Positions 1 through 9,831 are shown, counted from the stretch's first letter. The stretch: 64,000 bases of DNA from Aurantiacibacter luteus (GCF_001010945.1 NZ_LBHB01000002.1:620001-684000), one strand, 5' to 3'. Made by a program: numbers and translations. The notes: generated by a model not told the origin, from the sequence alone.

Positions 1-242
1 ACGCGGCCCTGCCCGCCGGCGACCTGCTGCGCGCGGTGCGCGGGGCAGACAAGGCCAGCATCGTCGATGCGCGCATATTCGACGTGTTCGCCGGGCAGGG
101 TGTGCCCGTGGGCAAGAAGTCGGTGGCGGTCGAGGTCACTCTTCAGCCGGGCGAGGCGAGCTTCAAGGATGCTGATCTCAAGGCGATCTCGGACAAGGTC
201 GTCGCCGCGGCGGCGAAGCTGGGGGCGGAGCTGCGGGGCTGA
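1..242 (+). CDS. pheT: Phenylalanyl-tRNA synthetase beta subunit, C-terminal end (partial)
   Basis: Only the last ~79 codons lie in the window; the frame is open from the left edge and stops at 240-242. The peptide (residues such as [23 protein letters not shown], then [13 protein letters not shown] and a final amphipathic helix) matches the ferredoxin-fold anticodon-binding domain that closes PheT. PheT pairs with PheS to charge tRNA-Phe in the cytoplasm. The call rests on one C-terminal domain, but the motif order is characteristic. The next gene is convergent and begins 3 nt further on. Confidence 0.85.
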   Translation, partial: AALPAGDLLRAVRGADKASIVDARIFDVFAGQGVPVGKKSVAVEVTLQPGEASFKDADLKAISDKVVAAAAKLGAELRG

Positions 243-245
243 GGG

Positions 246-839
246 CTAGCTGCCCCAGTCGCCGCCGCCTTCGTCCGCCCAGTCGCTTCCGGTATCGAAG
301 CCGCCTTCGGGCAGGTCCTGCCCCATCCGCGACACGGCCTCGGCCGCCTCGTTCGCCTGCGCCACCTGCTCGCGCACGTCGGCGGGCATGGCTGCGACCG
401 CCACGGGATTGGTGGCGAACATGAGGTCGAAGGGGCGGCCCTCGATGGCGGCGGCGACGTGTTCCTGCGCGAGGCTTTCGAGCAGGCCGCTGGCGTAGGC
501 GCCGAGCGCGTTCTGCGCGGCCGCCTTGTTCGCTTCCTCGCTCAGCACCACCTCGGTCGCCACGCGCGACCCGCTGCCTTCGGCCACCACGGTCGAGACG
601 AACCGCGCCCGCTCCACGCCGTCCGCATCGAGCAGGGCGGTGATGATCGCGCCGTCCTCGCCCTCGAACACATGGCTGCGCTTGATCGCGCTGCCGAGCA
701 CGGCAGTCGGCAGCACGGCGGATTTCAGCGCGGCTTCCACCTCGGCGGGCGAGCGCTCGTAATAGGTGCCGCTCTCCCCGCAGGCGGCCAGCGCCAGCGC
801 GACACCCAGAGTGAGCGCGAAAGTTCCGATGCGACCCAT
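246..839 (-). CDS. Putative lipoprotein of unknown function
   Basis: The 197-residue product starts with a signal peptide ending in a lipobox (LAAC at about residues 16-19), so it should be lipidated and anchored in the envelope. I chose the ATG at 839 rather than one eight codons upstream, because the signal peptide begins there with MGRIGTF. The mature part is a mixed alpha/beta stretch followed by an acidic, Gly/Ser/Trp-rich tail (DTGSDWADEGGGDWGS). I do not recognise a family. It is divergent from prfC, about 110 nt away, and convergent with pheT. Confidence 0.7.
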   Translation of the reverse strand: MGRIGTFALTLGVALALAACGESGTYYERSPAEVEAALKSAVLPTAVLGSAIKRSHVFEGEDGAIITALLDADGVERARFVSTVVAEGSGSRVATEVVLSEEANKAAAQNALGAYASGLLESLAQEHVAAAIEGRPFDLMFATNPVAVAAMPADVREQVAQANEAAEAVSRMGQDLPEGGFDTGSDWADEGGGDWGS

Positions 840-946
840 GGTGCTCCCCTTTCCCTGTTCCATCGCCGACCTAGCGCAGGCGGGTATAAGCCCGGTTAAG
901 CCCCTGCTGGACCGAAGGGCGCATCGCTGGTAGCGGCGCGCGCACC

Positions 947-2467
947 ATGCCGAACCCCCGCCGAACCTTTGCCATCATCTCGCACCCCGACGCCGGCAAG
1001 ACCACGCTGACCGAGAAGCTGCTGTTGCAGGGCGGCGCGATCCATCTCGCGGGCGAGGTCAAGGCGCGCGGCGCGGCCAGGCGTGCCCGGTCCGACTGGA
1101 TGAAGATCGAGCAGCAGCGCGGCATCTCGGTCACCTCCAGCGTGATGACCTTCGAGAAGGACGGCGTGACCTTCAACCTGCTCGACACGCCGGGCCACGA
1201 GGACTTTTCCGAGGACACCTACCGCACGCTGACCGCCGTCGATTCCGCCATCATGGTGATCGACGCGGCCAAGGGCATCGAGCCGCAGACGCTCAAGCTG
1301 TTCGAGGTCTGCCGCCTGCGCTCGGTGCCGATCATCACCTTTGTCAACAAGGTCGACCGCGAGGGCCGCGACCCGTTCGAGACGCTGGACGAGGTGGCCG
1401 ACAAGCTGGCGCTCGACGTCAGCCCGCAGATGTGGCCCGTGGGCATGGGCGGCCTGTTCGAGGGGCTGCTGGATTTCCGCACCGGAGAGATCGCGCGGCC
1501 CGAGGGCAGCTCGAAGGAATATCTCGGCACCCGCGACACGGCCGAGATCCCCGGGGAATATGCCGAGCAGATCGAACTGGCGCAGGTCGGCTATCCGGAG
1601 CTCGACCTCGAGGCCTACCGGAATGGCGACATGACGCCAGTATATTTCGGCAGCGCGCTCAAGAACTTCGGGGTGGAGGAGCTGATCGACGCCATTGCCC
1701 GCTACGCCCCGCCGCCGCGCCCGCAACCCGCGGGCGACGCGCAGATCAGCCCGACCCGCGACGAGGTGACCGGCTTCATCTTCAAGGTGCAGGCCAACAT
1801 GGACCCCAACCACCGCGACCGCATCGCCTTCATGCGGCAGGTGTCGGGCACCTTCAAACGCGGCATGAAGCTGACGCCCTCGGGCCTGGGCAAGCCCATC
1901 GCCGTCCACTCGCCGATCCTGTTCTTCGCGCAGGACCGCGAGATCGCCGACACCGCCGAGCCCGGCGACATCATCGGCATTCCCAACCACGGGACGCTCC
2001 GTGTCGGGGACACCTTATCGGAGAAGAACGACGTTCGCTTCACGGGGCTGCCGAATTTCGCGCCGGAAATCCTGCGCCGGGTGCAGCTGCGCGATCCGAC
2101 CAAGACCAAGCAGCTGAGGAAAGCCCTCGACGATCTTAGCGAGGAGGGCGTGATCCAGGTGTTCTACCCGGTCATCGGCGGCTCCAGCATCGTGGGCGTG
2201 GTGGGCCAGCTCCAGCTCGACGTGCTCGTCAGCCGGCTGGCGGCGGAATACAAGGTGGAGGCCGCGCTGGAAGCCAGTCCCTTTGCCACCGCGCGCTGGC
2301 TGAAGGGCCCGCAGGAGAAGCTCGACGAGTTCGAACGCTTCAACCAGGGCAACCTCGCGCACGACCGCGACGGCGACCTCGTGTTCATGGCGAAAAGCCC
2401 GTGGGACGTGGGCTACCAGCAGGAAAAGAATCCCGAACTCACCTTCTCCGCCACCAAGGAGCGGTGA
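947..2467 (+). CDS. prfC: Peptide chain release factor 3
   Basis: This is the class II release-factor GTPase that removes RF1/RF2 from the ribosome after peptide release. The N-terminal G domain shows G1 SHPDAGKTT (residues 12-20), G2 around QRGISVTSS, G3 DTPGHEDF and G4 NKVD. Domain II and the RF3-specific C-terminal domain follow (LQLDVLVSRL ... ATARWL). At 506 residues it is slightly shorter than the E. coli protein (~529), with no motif missing. The ATG at 947 fits the usual MxNPRRTFAIISHPDAGKTT start. It is a single gene; the next start is 31 nt downstream. Confidence 0.95.
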   Translation: MPNPRRTFAIISHPDAGKTTLTEKLLLQGGAIHLAGEVKARGAARRARSDWMKIEQQRGISVTSSVMTFEKDGVTFNLLDTPGHEDFSEDTYRTLTAVDSAIMVIDAAKGIEPQTLKLFEVCRLRSVPIITFVNKVDREGRDPFETLDEVADKLALDVSPQMWPVGMGGLFEGLLDFRTGEIARPEGSSKEYLGTRDTAEIPGEYAEQIELAQVGYPELDLEAYRNGDMTPVYFGSALKNFGVEELIDAIARYAPPPRPQPAGDAQISPTRDEVTGFIFKVQANMDPNHRDRIAFMRQVSGTFKRGMKLTPSGLGKPIAVHSPILFFAQDREIADTAEPGDIIGIPNHGTLRVGDTLSEKNDVRFTGLPNFAPEILRRVQLRDPTKTKQLRKALDDLSEEGVIQVFYPVIGGSSIVGVVGQLQLDVLVSRLAAEYKVEAALEASPFATARWLKGPQEKLDEFERFNQGNLAHDRDGDLVFMAKSPWDVGYQQEKNPELTFSATKER

Positions 2468-2498
2468 CTTTCCGCCCCCTCGTGCGTAGGTACGCGCG

Positions 2499-3068
2499 AT
2501 GGCAGAGTTCTTCGCCCAGCTGAGCGCCGAGCACACGGCGATGATCGAGGCGCAGCCGGTGTTCTTCGTGGCGACGGCGGCAGAAGGCGCGCGCATCAAC
2601 CTCTCGCCCAAGGGGCTGAGCGATACCTTGCGGGTGCTGGGACCTGACCGCGTCGCCTACCTCGACCTCGGCGGGTCGGGCAACGAGACCAACGCGCACC
2701 TGCTGGCCGATGGCCGCATCACCATCATGGTCTGCCAGTTCGAACAGCCTGCGCTGATCCTGCGCATCTACGGCACCGGCAAGCCGGTGCTGCCGTGGGA
2801 AAGCGGGTGGGACGAGCTCGCCGCGCATTTCACCCTGTTGCCCGGCACGCGGCAGATCTTCGACATCACGGTCGAAAGCGTGCAGACCAGCTGCGGCTGG
2901 GGCGTACCGATCATGGATTACGAGCGCGATCGACAGACGCTGGTGAAATACCACGCCAAGGCCGATCCGCTCGAATGGGCGGGCAAGTATAAGCGGCGGC
3001 GGGAGAGCATCGACGGCCTGCCGGCGCGCACGACCGACCGCTACATCGCCGGAGAGTTGCCGGACTGA
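2499..3068 (+). CDS. Pyridoxamine 5'-phosphate oxidase-family flavoprotein
   Basis: The 189-residue product has the split-barrel flavin/heme-binding fold of PPOX-like proteins: PVFFVATAAEGARINLSPKG, then VAYLDLGGSGNETNAHL, ITIMVCQFEQPALILRIYG and an ESVQTSCGWGVPIMDY segment typical of this bacterial subfamily. The substrate is unknown. PPOX-like proteins of this branch usually bind FMN or F420 and reduce small molecules, and they are not PdxH. The stop codon overlaps the start of the next gene by one base (TGATG), so the two are probably translated together. Confidence 0.8.
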   Translation: MAEFFAQLSAEHTAMIEAQPVFFVATAAEGARINLSPKGLSDTLRVLGPDRVAYLDLGGSGNETNAHLLADGRITIMVCQFEQPALILRIYGTGKPVLPWESGWDELAAHFTLLPGTRQIFDITVESVQTSCGWGVPIMDYERDRQTLVKYHAKADPLEWAGKYKRRRESIDGLPARTTDRYIAGELPD

Positions 3069-3757
3069 TGCAGCTCACCTTTGCCAGCTACAACATCCAC
3101 AAGGCCGTGGGGATCGACCGTCGGCGCGATCCGGGCCGCATCCTCGCTGTGATCGCGGAGATGGAGGCCGATGTCGTGGCGCTGCAGGAGGTCGACATCC
3201 GCATCGGCACGCGCGCAAGCGTGCTCGACCGCGTCGCGATTGCGGAGATGGGCTACCAGGTCGCCTCCAGGCCCACGCGGCCCGCGAGCCTCGGCTGGCA
3301 CGGAAATGCGCTGCTGGTTCGGCAGGGAATCGAGGTCATCGACGTCGAGGCGGACGACCTGCCGCGCATCGAACCGCGCGGGGCGGTGCGGGCGCGCATC
3401 AATGCCGACGGGCACGAGATCTGCGTGACCGGCATGCACCTCGACCTCTCCGGCCTCAGGCGTAAGCGGCAGTTCGCGCACGTGTGCAACGCCAGCCGCG
3501 CGCCGGGCCTGCCGGCGGTGATGATGGGCGATTGCAACGAGTGGCTGCGGCCCATCGGCGGCGAGCTTGGGCTGGCGGCGCACTGGAACGTTGTCGATCC
3601 CGGCCACAGCTTCCCCTCGCGCCGCCCGGTGCTCTCGCTCGACCGGATGATGCACACGCCGCACTGGCAGGTGATGGAGGCAAGGGTGCACGCCACGGCG
3701 CTGTCGCGTCAGGCCTCCGATCACCTGCCGATCAGGGCCACGCTCGCGCTCGATTGA
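3068..3757 (+). CDS. Endonuclease/exonuclease/phosphatase-family hydrolase
   Basis: The 229-residue cytoplasmic protein has the EEP (DNase I-like) fold: N-terminal FASYNIHKAVGIDRRRDPGRI, the metal-ligand motif ALQEVD, the catalytic GMHLDLS (His), GDCNEW (Asp/Asn) and the C-terminal ASDHLPI His. All expected catalytic residues are present. Members of this branch cleave phosphodiesters or phospholipid head groups, and the substrate cannot be told from sequence. It starts inside the stop codon of the PPOX gene, so it is co-translated with it. Confidence 0.85.
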   Translation: MQLTFASYNIHKAVGIDRRRDPGRILAVIAEMEADVVALQEVDIRIGTRASVLDRVAIAEMGYQVASRPTRPASLGWHGNALLVRQGIEVIDVEADDLPRIEPRGAVRARINADGHEICVTGMHLDLSGLRRKRQFAHVCNASRAPGLPAVMMGDCNEWLRPIGGELGLAAHWNVVDPGHSFPSRRPVLSLDRMMHTPHWQVMEARVHATALSRQASDHLPIRATLALD

Positions 3758-3810
3758 ACGCTGCCGCTTTTTCGGGCGCGCCTGCCTGCGATTTGTGCGC
3801 CGCAGCATGA

Positions 3811-4266
<456 letters not shown>

Positions 4267-4295
4267 GCGGCGTCCTTGGACAGAGGGGTATTGCA

Positions 4296-5645
4296 ATGAA
4301 CCGTTATCTCACGGGTGGACTGGCGGCGCTCGGTGCCACCGCGTTCGCCGCCACCGCCGCGCTGGCGCAGGAAGCCGGCGTGCCGATCGAGGCCGCGACC
4401 GAACCTGCCGCGGCCGCAGCTGTCGCCAATCCGGGCAACAATGCCTGGATGATGACCAGCACCGTTCTCGTCATGCTGATGATCCTGCCGGGCCTCGCGC
4501 TGTTCTACGGCGGCCTGACGCGGTCGAAGAACATGCTCTCCACCATGACCCAGATCGGCGCCACCGCCGCGCTGGCGATGGTGGTGTGGATCATCTGGGG
4601 TTACTCGACCGCCTTCGGGCCGGAGGGCAACGAATTCTTCGCCTGGGGCAAGCTGTTCCTGGCGGGCGTCACACCCGACAGCACGGCGGCCACCTTCTCC
4701 GACGAGGTCATCAGCGAATACGTCTTCATCAGCTTCCAAATGACATTCGCCGCGATCACCGCCGCGCTGGTGCTGGGCGCCACGGCGGAACGACTGAAGT
4801 TCAACGCGCTGATGTTGTTCGTGCCCATCTGGCTGACGGTCGTCTATTTCCCCATCGCGCACATGGTCTGGGCGGGCGGCGGCCTGCTGTTCGAGGACGG
4901 CGCTCTGGACTTCGCCGGCGGCACGGTGGTCCACATCAACGCCGGTGTCTCGGGCCTCGTGCTCGCCTACTTGCTGGGCAAGCGCACGGGTTTCCCGAGT
5001 GAGCTCTCGCCGCCGCACTCGATGACCATGACGATGATCGGCACGGGCCTGCTGTGGGTGGGCTGGTTCGGCTTCAACGCCGGGTCGGAGCTCGAGGCGG
5101 ACGGCGTCGCCGGCCTCGCCATGATCAACACCTTCGTCGCCACGGCGGCGGGCGCGCTGACCTGGATGGTGGTGGAGAAGCTGGCGGGCCACAAGGGTTC
5201 GGCCCTGGGCTTCTGCTCGGGCGTCATCGCCGGTCTCGTCGCGGTGACACCGGCAGCGGGCAACAGCGGCCCGTTCGGCGCCGTGCTGCTCGGCATCGCT
5301 TCCTCGGTGGTGTGCTACTTCGCGGTCGCCAAGCTGAAGCCTGCTCTGGGCTACGACGACAGCCTCGACGCCTTCGGCATCCACGGCGTGGGCGGCATCG
5401 TCGGTGCGATCGGTACGGCGGTGGTCTACCAGCCGTTCCTTGGCGGCCCCGGCGACGGCTCGACCGCGCTTGGCGCGCAGCTGTGGGTGCAGACCTACAG
5501 CGTGCTGGTGACCATCGGCTGGGCGGCGCTGGGCACCTTCATCGTCGGCATGCTGGTCAAGTTCACCGTCGGCCTTCGCGTCACCCAGGAAGTCGAAGTC
5601 ACCGGCCTCGACATCTCCGAACACGGGGAGCGCGCCTACAACTGA
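4296..5645 (+). CDS. amtB: Ammonium transporter AmtB
   Basis: The 449-residue inner-membrane ammonium channel starts with a cleavable signal (MNRYLTGG...ALAQEA) and a short periplasmic lead, then about 11 membrane helices. The pore twin histidines are visible in VVHINAGVSG and AFGIHGVGG, and the entry gate lies in LALFYGGLTRSKNML. GlnK-type P-II binds the cytoplasmic face and closes the channel when nitrogen is ample. The ATG at 4296 follows a GAGGGG ribosome site. The gene lies between two P-II genes and is followed by two tandem hairpins. Confidence 0.95.
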   Translation: MNRYLTGGLAALGATAFAATAALAQEAGVPIEAATEPAAAAAVANPGNNAWMMTSTVLVMLMILPGLALFYGGLTRSKNMLSTMTQIGATAALAMVVWIIWGYSTAFGPEGNEFFAWGKLFLAGVTPDSTAATFSDEVISEYVFISFQMTFAAITAALVLGATAERLKFNALMLFVPIWLTVVYFPIAHMVWAGGGLLFEDGALDFAGGTVVHINAGVSGLVLAYLLGKRTGFPSELSPPHSMTMTMIGTGLLWVGWFGFNAGSELEADGVAGLAMINTFVATAAGALTWMVVEKLAGHKGSALGFCSGVIAGLVAVTPAAGNSGPFGAVLLGIASSVVCYFAVAKLKPALGYDDSLDAFGIHGVGGIVGAIGTAVVYQPFLGGPGDGSTALGAQLWVQTYSVLVTIGWAALGTFIVGMLVKFTVGLRVTQEVEVTGLDISEHGERAYN

Positions 5646-5657
5646 TCCAACCGAATT

Positions 5658-5697
5658 GGCGGGGCCGGGACCTCCTCTCTCTCCCCCCGGCCTCGCC
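5658..5697 (+). other. Inverted repeat just after amtB
   Basis: A 12-bp stem (5658-5669 with 5686-5697, one G-T wobble) encloses a pyrimidine-rich 16-nt loop. It begins 13 nt after the amtB stop and is not followed by a T tract. It may protect the 3' end of the amtB message or add to the downstream terminator. Confidence 0.55.
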
Positions 5698-5733
5698 AAC
5701 CCTCGTTCCTCCTGCGAACGTACACCTCATCAC

Positions 5734-5769
5734 GGGCCGGGACCCAGCGCGGGTTCCGGCCCCTTTTTT
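5734..5769 (+). terminator. Rho-independent terminator between amtB and the second P-II gene
   Basis: A 12-bp G+C-rich stem (5734-5745 with 5751-5762, one G-T wobble) has a 5-nt loop and is followed by TTTTTT at 5764-5769. This is a textbook intrinsic terminator on the plus strand, so the second P-II gene must be read by leak-through or from its own promoter within 5770-5831. Confidence 0.88.
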
Positions 5770-5831
5770 GTCTTGCACCGGGCGCGACTGACCAGCACAT
5801 TGCAGTGCAGCATATCCGAGGAGCCGGGCCC

Positions 5832-6170
5832 ATGAAGATCGTCATCGCCGTCATCAAGCCGTTCAAGCTGGACGAGGTGCGCGAGGCGCTGGCCGGGATC
5901 GGCGTCGCCGGGATGACGGTCAGCGAGGCCAAGGGCTTCGGGCGACAGAAGGGCCAGACCGAGATCTATCGCGGCGCCGAGTACGCGGTCAACATGTTGC
6001 CCAAGGTGCGGCTCGAGATCGCAACGAGCGACGAACTGGCGCCCAAGATCGTCGAGACCATCCGCGAGGCGGCGAACACCGGCACCATCGGGGACGGCAA
6101 GATCTTCGTGCTCGACCTGGGCGAGGCGGTGCGCATCCGCACGGGCGAGACCGGCGAGACCGCGCTTTAA
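5832..6170 (+). CDS. Second P-II nitrogen regulatory protein
   Basis: The 112-residue protein is closely similar to the P-II at 3928 and differs mainly at scattered conservative positions. The T-loop [16 protein letters not shown] with Tyr51 is intact, as are GKIFVLDL and [12 protein letters not shown]. The ATG at 5832 gives the family start [16 protein letters not shown]. It sits 62 nt beyond a strong terminator, so its expression may differ from the first copy. Many alphaproteobacteria carry GlnB and GlnK paralogues; sequence alone does not say which role this copy has. Confidence 0.9.
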   Translation: MKIVIAVIKPFKLDEVREALAGIGVAGMTVSEAKGFGRQKGQTEIYRGAEYAVNMLPKVRLEIATSDELAPKIVETIREAANTGTIGDGKIFVLDLGEAVRIRTGETGETAL

Positions 6171-6237
6171 GGCACACAGCGCGCATCTTCGGCAGGGCGG
6201 TCGGAGAACCGCGCCTCGGCCATCCTGTTTCCTAAAT

Positions 6238-7116
6238 TCAGCCTCGCTTGCGTTCCCAGCGTGCGCGGATCATGTCGGAGGTCTCGCGGCTGCCGTCATG
6301 GCTCCAGCCGGGCTCGCGCCACAGGTAGCCGAGCTTGTGCCGCCACGGCGAACGCCTCACGTCGCGGGCAATGGCCGCCCATTCGTGGAATACTGCCCTC
6401 ACCACGTTGAAGTGGCCGAGCTGGTGGACGATGCCGTAGTGGATGCGCGTGTCCGCATCCTCCTCCTCGAACGTGCCGAACAGCTTGTCCCACACGATAA
6501 AGGTCCCGGCGTAGTTTCGGTCGAGGTAGCGCGGATTGACCGCGTGGTGCACCCGGTGGTGCGAGGGCGTGTTCATCACCGCCTCGAACCAGCGCGGCAT
6601 GCGCCCGATGGCCTCGGTGTGGATCCAGAACTGGTAGATGAGGTTGAATCCGGCGCAGACGAGGATCATCCCCGGCTCGAACCCCAGCAAGGCCAGCGGC
6701 CAGCGAAACACGAAGGCCAGCGCGAAGAACCCGGTCCAGCTCTGCCGCAGCGCGGTCGAGAGGTTGTAGTGCTGGCTGGAATGGTGATTGACGTGGCTCG
6801 CCCAGAACCAGCGCACGCGGTGCGCGCTGCGGTGGAAGCAGTAGTAGGCGAGGTCGTCGAGCACGAAGCACAGCGGCCAGGCCCACCAGGCCCAGCCGAT
6901 GGAGAACGGCGAGACATCGTGCATCCACACCAGCGCGGCCACGACCGCCGAGCCGGTGACGGCGCCGACGACCGTGCTGCCGAGGCCAATCGCCAGCGAG
7001 GTGGCGGTATCGCGCGATTCGTAGGCACCGCGCCGGCGCCGGCGCGCCCACAGCAGTTCTGCGACGACGAGCGCGACGAAGACGGGAATGGCCCAGGTGA
7101 CGGGATCGAAGTCCAT
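6238..7116 (-). CDS. Sterol desaturase / fatty acid hydroxylase-family membrane enzyme
   Basis: The 292-residue integral membrane di-iron enzyme has the histidine boxes HRSAH, HVNHHSSQH and HHRVHH in the expected order, with membrane helices before and between them. Family members insert oxygen or double bonds into sterols, carotenoids or fatty acyl chains; the substrate here is not evident. It follows the gene at 7123-7521 by 6 nt and is convergent with the second P-II gene. Confidence 0.88.
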   Translation of the reverse strand: MDFDPVTWAIPVFVALVVAELLWARRRRRGAYESRDTATSLAIGLGSTVVGAVTGSAVVAALVWMHDVSPFSIGWAWWAWPLCFVLDDLAYYCFHRSAHRVRWFWASHVNHHSSQHYNLSTALRQSWTGFFALAFVFRWPLALLGFEPGMILVCAGFNLIYQFWIHTEAIGRMPRWFEAVMNTPSHHRVHHAVNPRYLDRNYAGTFIVWDKLFGTFEEEDADTRIHYGIVHQLGHFNVVRAVFHEWAAIARDVRRSPWRHKLGYLWREPGWSHDGSRETSDMIRARWERKRG

Positions 7117-7122
7117 GCCGGC

Positions 7123-7521
7123 TCAGCTAGCAAACGGCGATGAACGCGCCCAGTCCGGCAGCGAGTCGACCGGCGTCAAATGCACGGTGCGCGGTCCCAG
7201 CTGCGGTGAGGCGATGCTGAGTGTATCGCCGTCCAGCGCGAGGTGCGAGCCGGGCTCCAGCACCCGTGCCACCAGCCGCCCGCCGTGAGGCACGACCGCT
7301 GCCAGCCGTCCCGCTGCGTCGCGCGCCAGGGCGCTGCGACCCTCGGCATCGAGCACGAGGGCCTGCACCGCGAATCCGCCCGGGACCAACGCCAGCGCCT
7401 CGCGCGCGTCGGCCTCGTCGGCCACCGTGCCGACGGCGGAAAAGCCCAAACAGTGCGCCAGCGCGACAAGCGCGGCGACCGCCGCCAGCGAGGCGGCGAA
7501 AATGGCCAGCTCCTGCTCCAT
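7123..7521 (-). CDS. Hypothetical single-pass membrane protein
   Basis: The 132-residue product begins with one hydrophobic helix (ELAIFAASLAAVAALVALAHCLGF) followed by a soluble beta-rich part (GGRLVARVLEPGSHLALDGDTLSIASPQLGPRTVHL). I chose the ATG at 7521 because the membrane helix starts there; a longer frame adds an Arg-rich stretch with no support. I recognise no family. It is 6 nt upstream of the sterol desaturase gene and probably in the same transcript, so it may be an accessory of that enzyme. Confidence 0.65.
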   Translation of the reverse strand: MEQELAIFAASLAAVAALVALAHCLGFSAVGTVADEADAREALALVPGGFAVQALVLDAEGRSALARDAAGRLAAVVPHGGRLVARVLEPGSHLALDGDTLSIASPQLGPRTVHLTPVDSLPDWARSSPFAS

Positions 7522-7748
7522 CGTCCGTGTCGTGCCGCACCGCGCCCGCCGTCGCAAGCGTGCCCTAGTTGCGAAGATGCAACGCCCTGCAAGCGCTCGC
7601 CTTAAATCATTCGCATCGTGCCATGTTTGCGTCTATACCCCCGGGCTTGGAGTGGAGGGGAAGGTCCGCCATTCCCTGTCGGCGGGGCAAGAATCGTCCG
7701 TACCGCCGGTGGAATGTCGCAGGACGGAAACGAAGGTTCTTGGGGTTC

Positions 7749-8513
7749 ATGGGTTACGATAAAGGGCGCCGCGGCCGCGGACGCGACAAGCGCGACGGTT
7801 TTGGCGAAGAGGGCTTCGATCCGTTCGGTGAGGGCGGCCCGCCCCCGATGGATGGCGGCTGGCGCGGCGGCGGCGACCGCTTCGGCGGTGGCGGCGACCG
7901 GTTCGGCGGCGGCGACCGCTACAACGACGATCGCGGCGGCAATCGCGGCGGCGGCTTCGGCGGCGGCAACCGTGGTGGCGGCTTCGGCGGCGGCCCGCGT
8001 GGCGGCGGCGGTGGCGGTGGCGGAATGCCCGCCCAGGTCGTCGGCACCGGCAAGGGCAAGGTCAAGTTCTTCAACGCCCAGAAGGGCTTCGGCTTCATCC
8101 AGCGCGACGAGGGCGGAGAGGACGTGTTCGTCCACATCAGCCAGGTCGAGCGTGCGGGCCTCGAAGGTCTTGCCGAGGGGCAGGAGCTGCAGTTCAACCT
8201 CGTCGATCGCGGCGGCAAGGTCTCGGCTGCCGACCTGCAGGTCGTCGGCGACGTCATCGAGGTCGAGAAGAAGAGCCCGCAGCGTGAGCTGACCGGCGAA
8301 AAGGCCGTCGGCACGGTCAAGTTCTTCAACGCCATGAAGGGCTTCGGCTTCATCACTCGCGACGATGGCAAGGACGATGCCTTCGTCCACATCAGCGCGG
8401 TGGAACGCTCGGGACTCAGCGGCATCGAGGAAGGCGACCGGTTCGAATTCGATCTCGAGGTCGACCGACGAGGCAAATACTCGGCCGTCAACCTCGTTCC
8501 GGTGCAGGGCTAG
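7749..8513 (+). CDS. Cold-shock protein with two CSD domains and a Gly/Arg-rich N-terminus
   Basis: The 254-residue product has three parts. Residues ~1-95 are a disordered tract with repeated GGDRFGGG, GGNRGGGFGGG and PRGGGG units (RGG-like). Two cold-shock domains follow, each with RNP1 KGFGFI and RNP2 VFVHIS, joined by a charged linker (VEKKSPQRELTGEKAVG). Such proteins bind single-stranded RNA and melt secondary structure. Double-CSD proteins are common in alphaproteobacteria; the long RGG-like lead is less usual. The ATG at 7749 starts MGYDKGRRGRGRDKR. The 227-nt upstream region has no other gene and probably holds the promoter and leader. Confidence 0.9.
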   Translation: MGYDKGRRGRGRDKRDGFGEEGFDPFGEGGPPPMDGGWRGGGDRFGGGGDRFGGGDRYNDDRGGNRGGGFGGGNRGGGFGGGPRGGGGGGGGMPAQVVGTGKGKVKFFNAQKGFGFIQRDEGGEDVFVHISQVERAGLEGLAEGQELQFNLVDRGGKVSAADLQVVGDVIEVEKKSPQRELTGEKAVGTVKFFNAMKGFGFITRDDGKDDAFVHISAVERSGLSGIEEGDRFEFDLEVDRRGKYSAVNLVPVQG

Positions 8514-8583
8514 GCCCATCCGGATCGCGGGGCGGCCGAGCGTTTGACCGGCCGCCCGCTCCCGCATAGAGAGAAGTTCATTA

Positions 8584-8622
8584 GGCGGTCGGCCCTTCAG
8601 GGGCAGGCCGCCCTTCTCTTTT
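8584..8622 (+). terminator. Intrinsic terminator after the cold-shock gene
   Basis: A 12-bp stem (8584-8595 with 8601-8612, one mismatch and one wobble) with loop TTCAG is followed by a T-rich run (TTCTCTTTT). A second G+C-rich inverted repeat lies just upstream (about 8531-8556) without a T tract. Together they close the cold-shock transcript 22 nt before argD starts. Confidence 0.75.
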
Positions 8623-8644
8623 CTCGCGTGTTGGAGTTTTCGCG

Positions 8645-9829
8645 ATGACCATTTCCCCGCTGATGCCCGTCTACCCCCGGTGCGGCGTGCGGCCCGTGCG
8701 CGGCGAGCATTGCCACCTGATCGACGAGGACGGCACCCGCTACCTCGATTTCGCCGCGGGCATCGCGGTCAACCTGCTGGGTCATTCGCACGCAGGTCTG
8801 ATCGGCGCGATCCAGCGCCAGGCCGAGACGCTGATGCATGTCAGCAATCTCTACGGCAGCCCGCAGGGGGAGGCGCTTGCCGCACGGCTGGTCGAGACGA
8901 CCTTTGCCGACACGGTGTTCTTTACGAACTCGGGCGCCGAGGCTGTCGAGTGCGCGATCAAGGCGGCGCGCGCCTATCACCAGCACGAGGGTAACGACCA
9001 GAAGTTCGAGCTGATCACCTTCAAGAACGCCTTCCACGGGCGCACGATGGCGACCATCAGCGCTAGCAACCAGGAAAAGATGCACAAGGGTTTCAACCCG
9101 CTGCTGCCCGGTTTTCGTTATGTCGAATTCGACGATCTGGAAGGCGCGAAGGCGGCGATCGGCCCGAACACCGCGGGCTTCCTGGTCGAGCCGGTGCAGG
9201 GCGAAGGCGGCATCCGCGTCGCGTCCCCCGAGTTCATTCAGGGCCTGCGCGCCTTGGCGGACGAGCACGACCTGATGCTGGTCTTCGACGAGGTGCAGTG
9301 CGGTGTCGCGCGCACCGGCACGCTCTATGCCTACGAGCAGCTGGGCGTGGAGCCGGACATCATGGCGACCGCCAAGGGCATCGGCGGCGGCTTTCCGCTC
9401 GGCGCCTGTCTCGCCACCGAGAAGGGCGCGCGGGGCATGACCGTGGGCACCCACGGATCGACCTACGGTGGCAACCCGCTGGCCATGGCGGCGGGCATGG
9501 CGGTGATGGATGCGGTGGCGAACGAGGAATTTCTGGCGCAGGTCCGCGCGCGCGGTGAGCGGCTGCGCGGCCGGCTCGAGCAGTTCATCGGCAACTATCC
9601 CGACCTGTTCGAGGGCGTGCGCGGGATGGGCCTGATGCTCGGCCTGAAGATGAAGGGCGAACCGCGCCCGTTCATGGTCCACCTGCGCGACAACCACCAG
9701 CTGCTGACGGTGGCTGCGGGCGACCAGACGCTGCGCATCCTGCCGCCGCTGGTGATCGAGGACGCAGAGATGAACGAGTTCATCGAGAAGCTGTCCGCGG
9801 GCGCCGCCTCATTCCAACCGGAGGATTAG
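8645..9829 (+). CDS. argD: Acetylornithine / succinyldiaminopimelate aminotransferase
   Basis: The 394-residue PLP enzyme transfers the amino group from glutamate to N-acetylglutamate semialdehyde in arginine synthesis. The class III aminotransferase signatures are present: [29 protein letters not shown], the [12 protein letters not shown] cofactor motif, and the PLP lysine in [15 protein letters not shown]. The active-site [12 protein letters not shown] loop follows. argF begins 2 nt after the stop, so the two form a unit. Confidence 0.93.
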   Translation: MTISPLMPVYPRCGVRPVRGEHCHLIDEDGTRYLDFAAGIAVNLLGHSHAGLIGAIQRQAETLMHVSNLYGSPQGEALAARLVETTFADTVFFTNSGAEAVECAIKAARAYHQHEGNDQKFELITFKNAFHGRTMATISASNQEKMHKGFNPLLPGFRYVEFDDLEGAKAAIGPNTAGFLVEPVQGEGGIRVASPEFIQGLRALADEHDLMLVFDEVQCGVARTGTLYAYEQLGVEPDIMATAKGIGGGFPLGACLATEKGARGMTVGTHGSTYGGNPLAMAAGMAVMDAVANEEFLAQVRARGERLRGRLEQFIGNYPDLFEGVRGMGLMLGLKMKGEPRPFMVHLRDNHQLLTVAAGDQTLRILPPLVIEDAEMNEFIEKLSAGAASFQPED

Positions 9830-9831
9830 CC

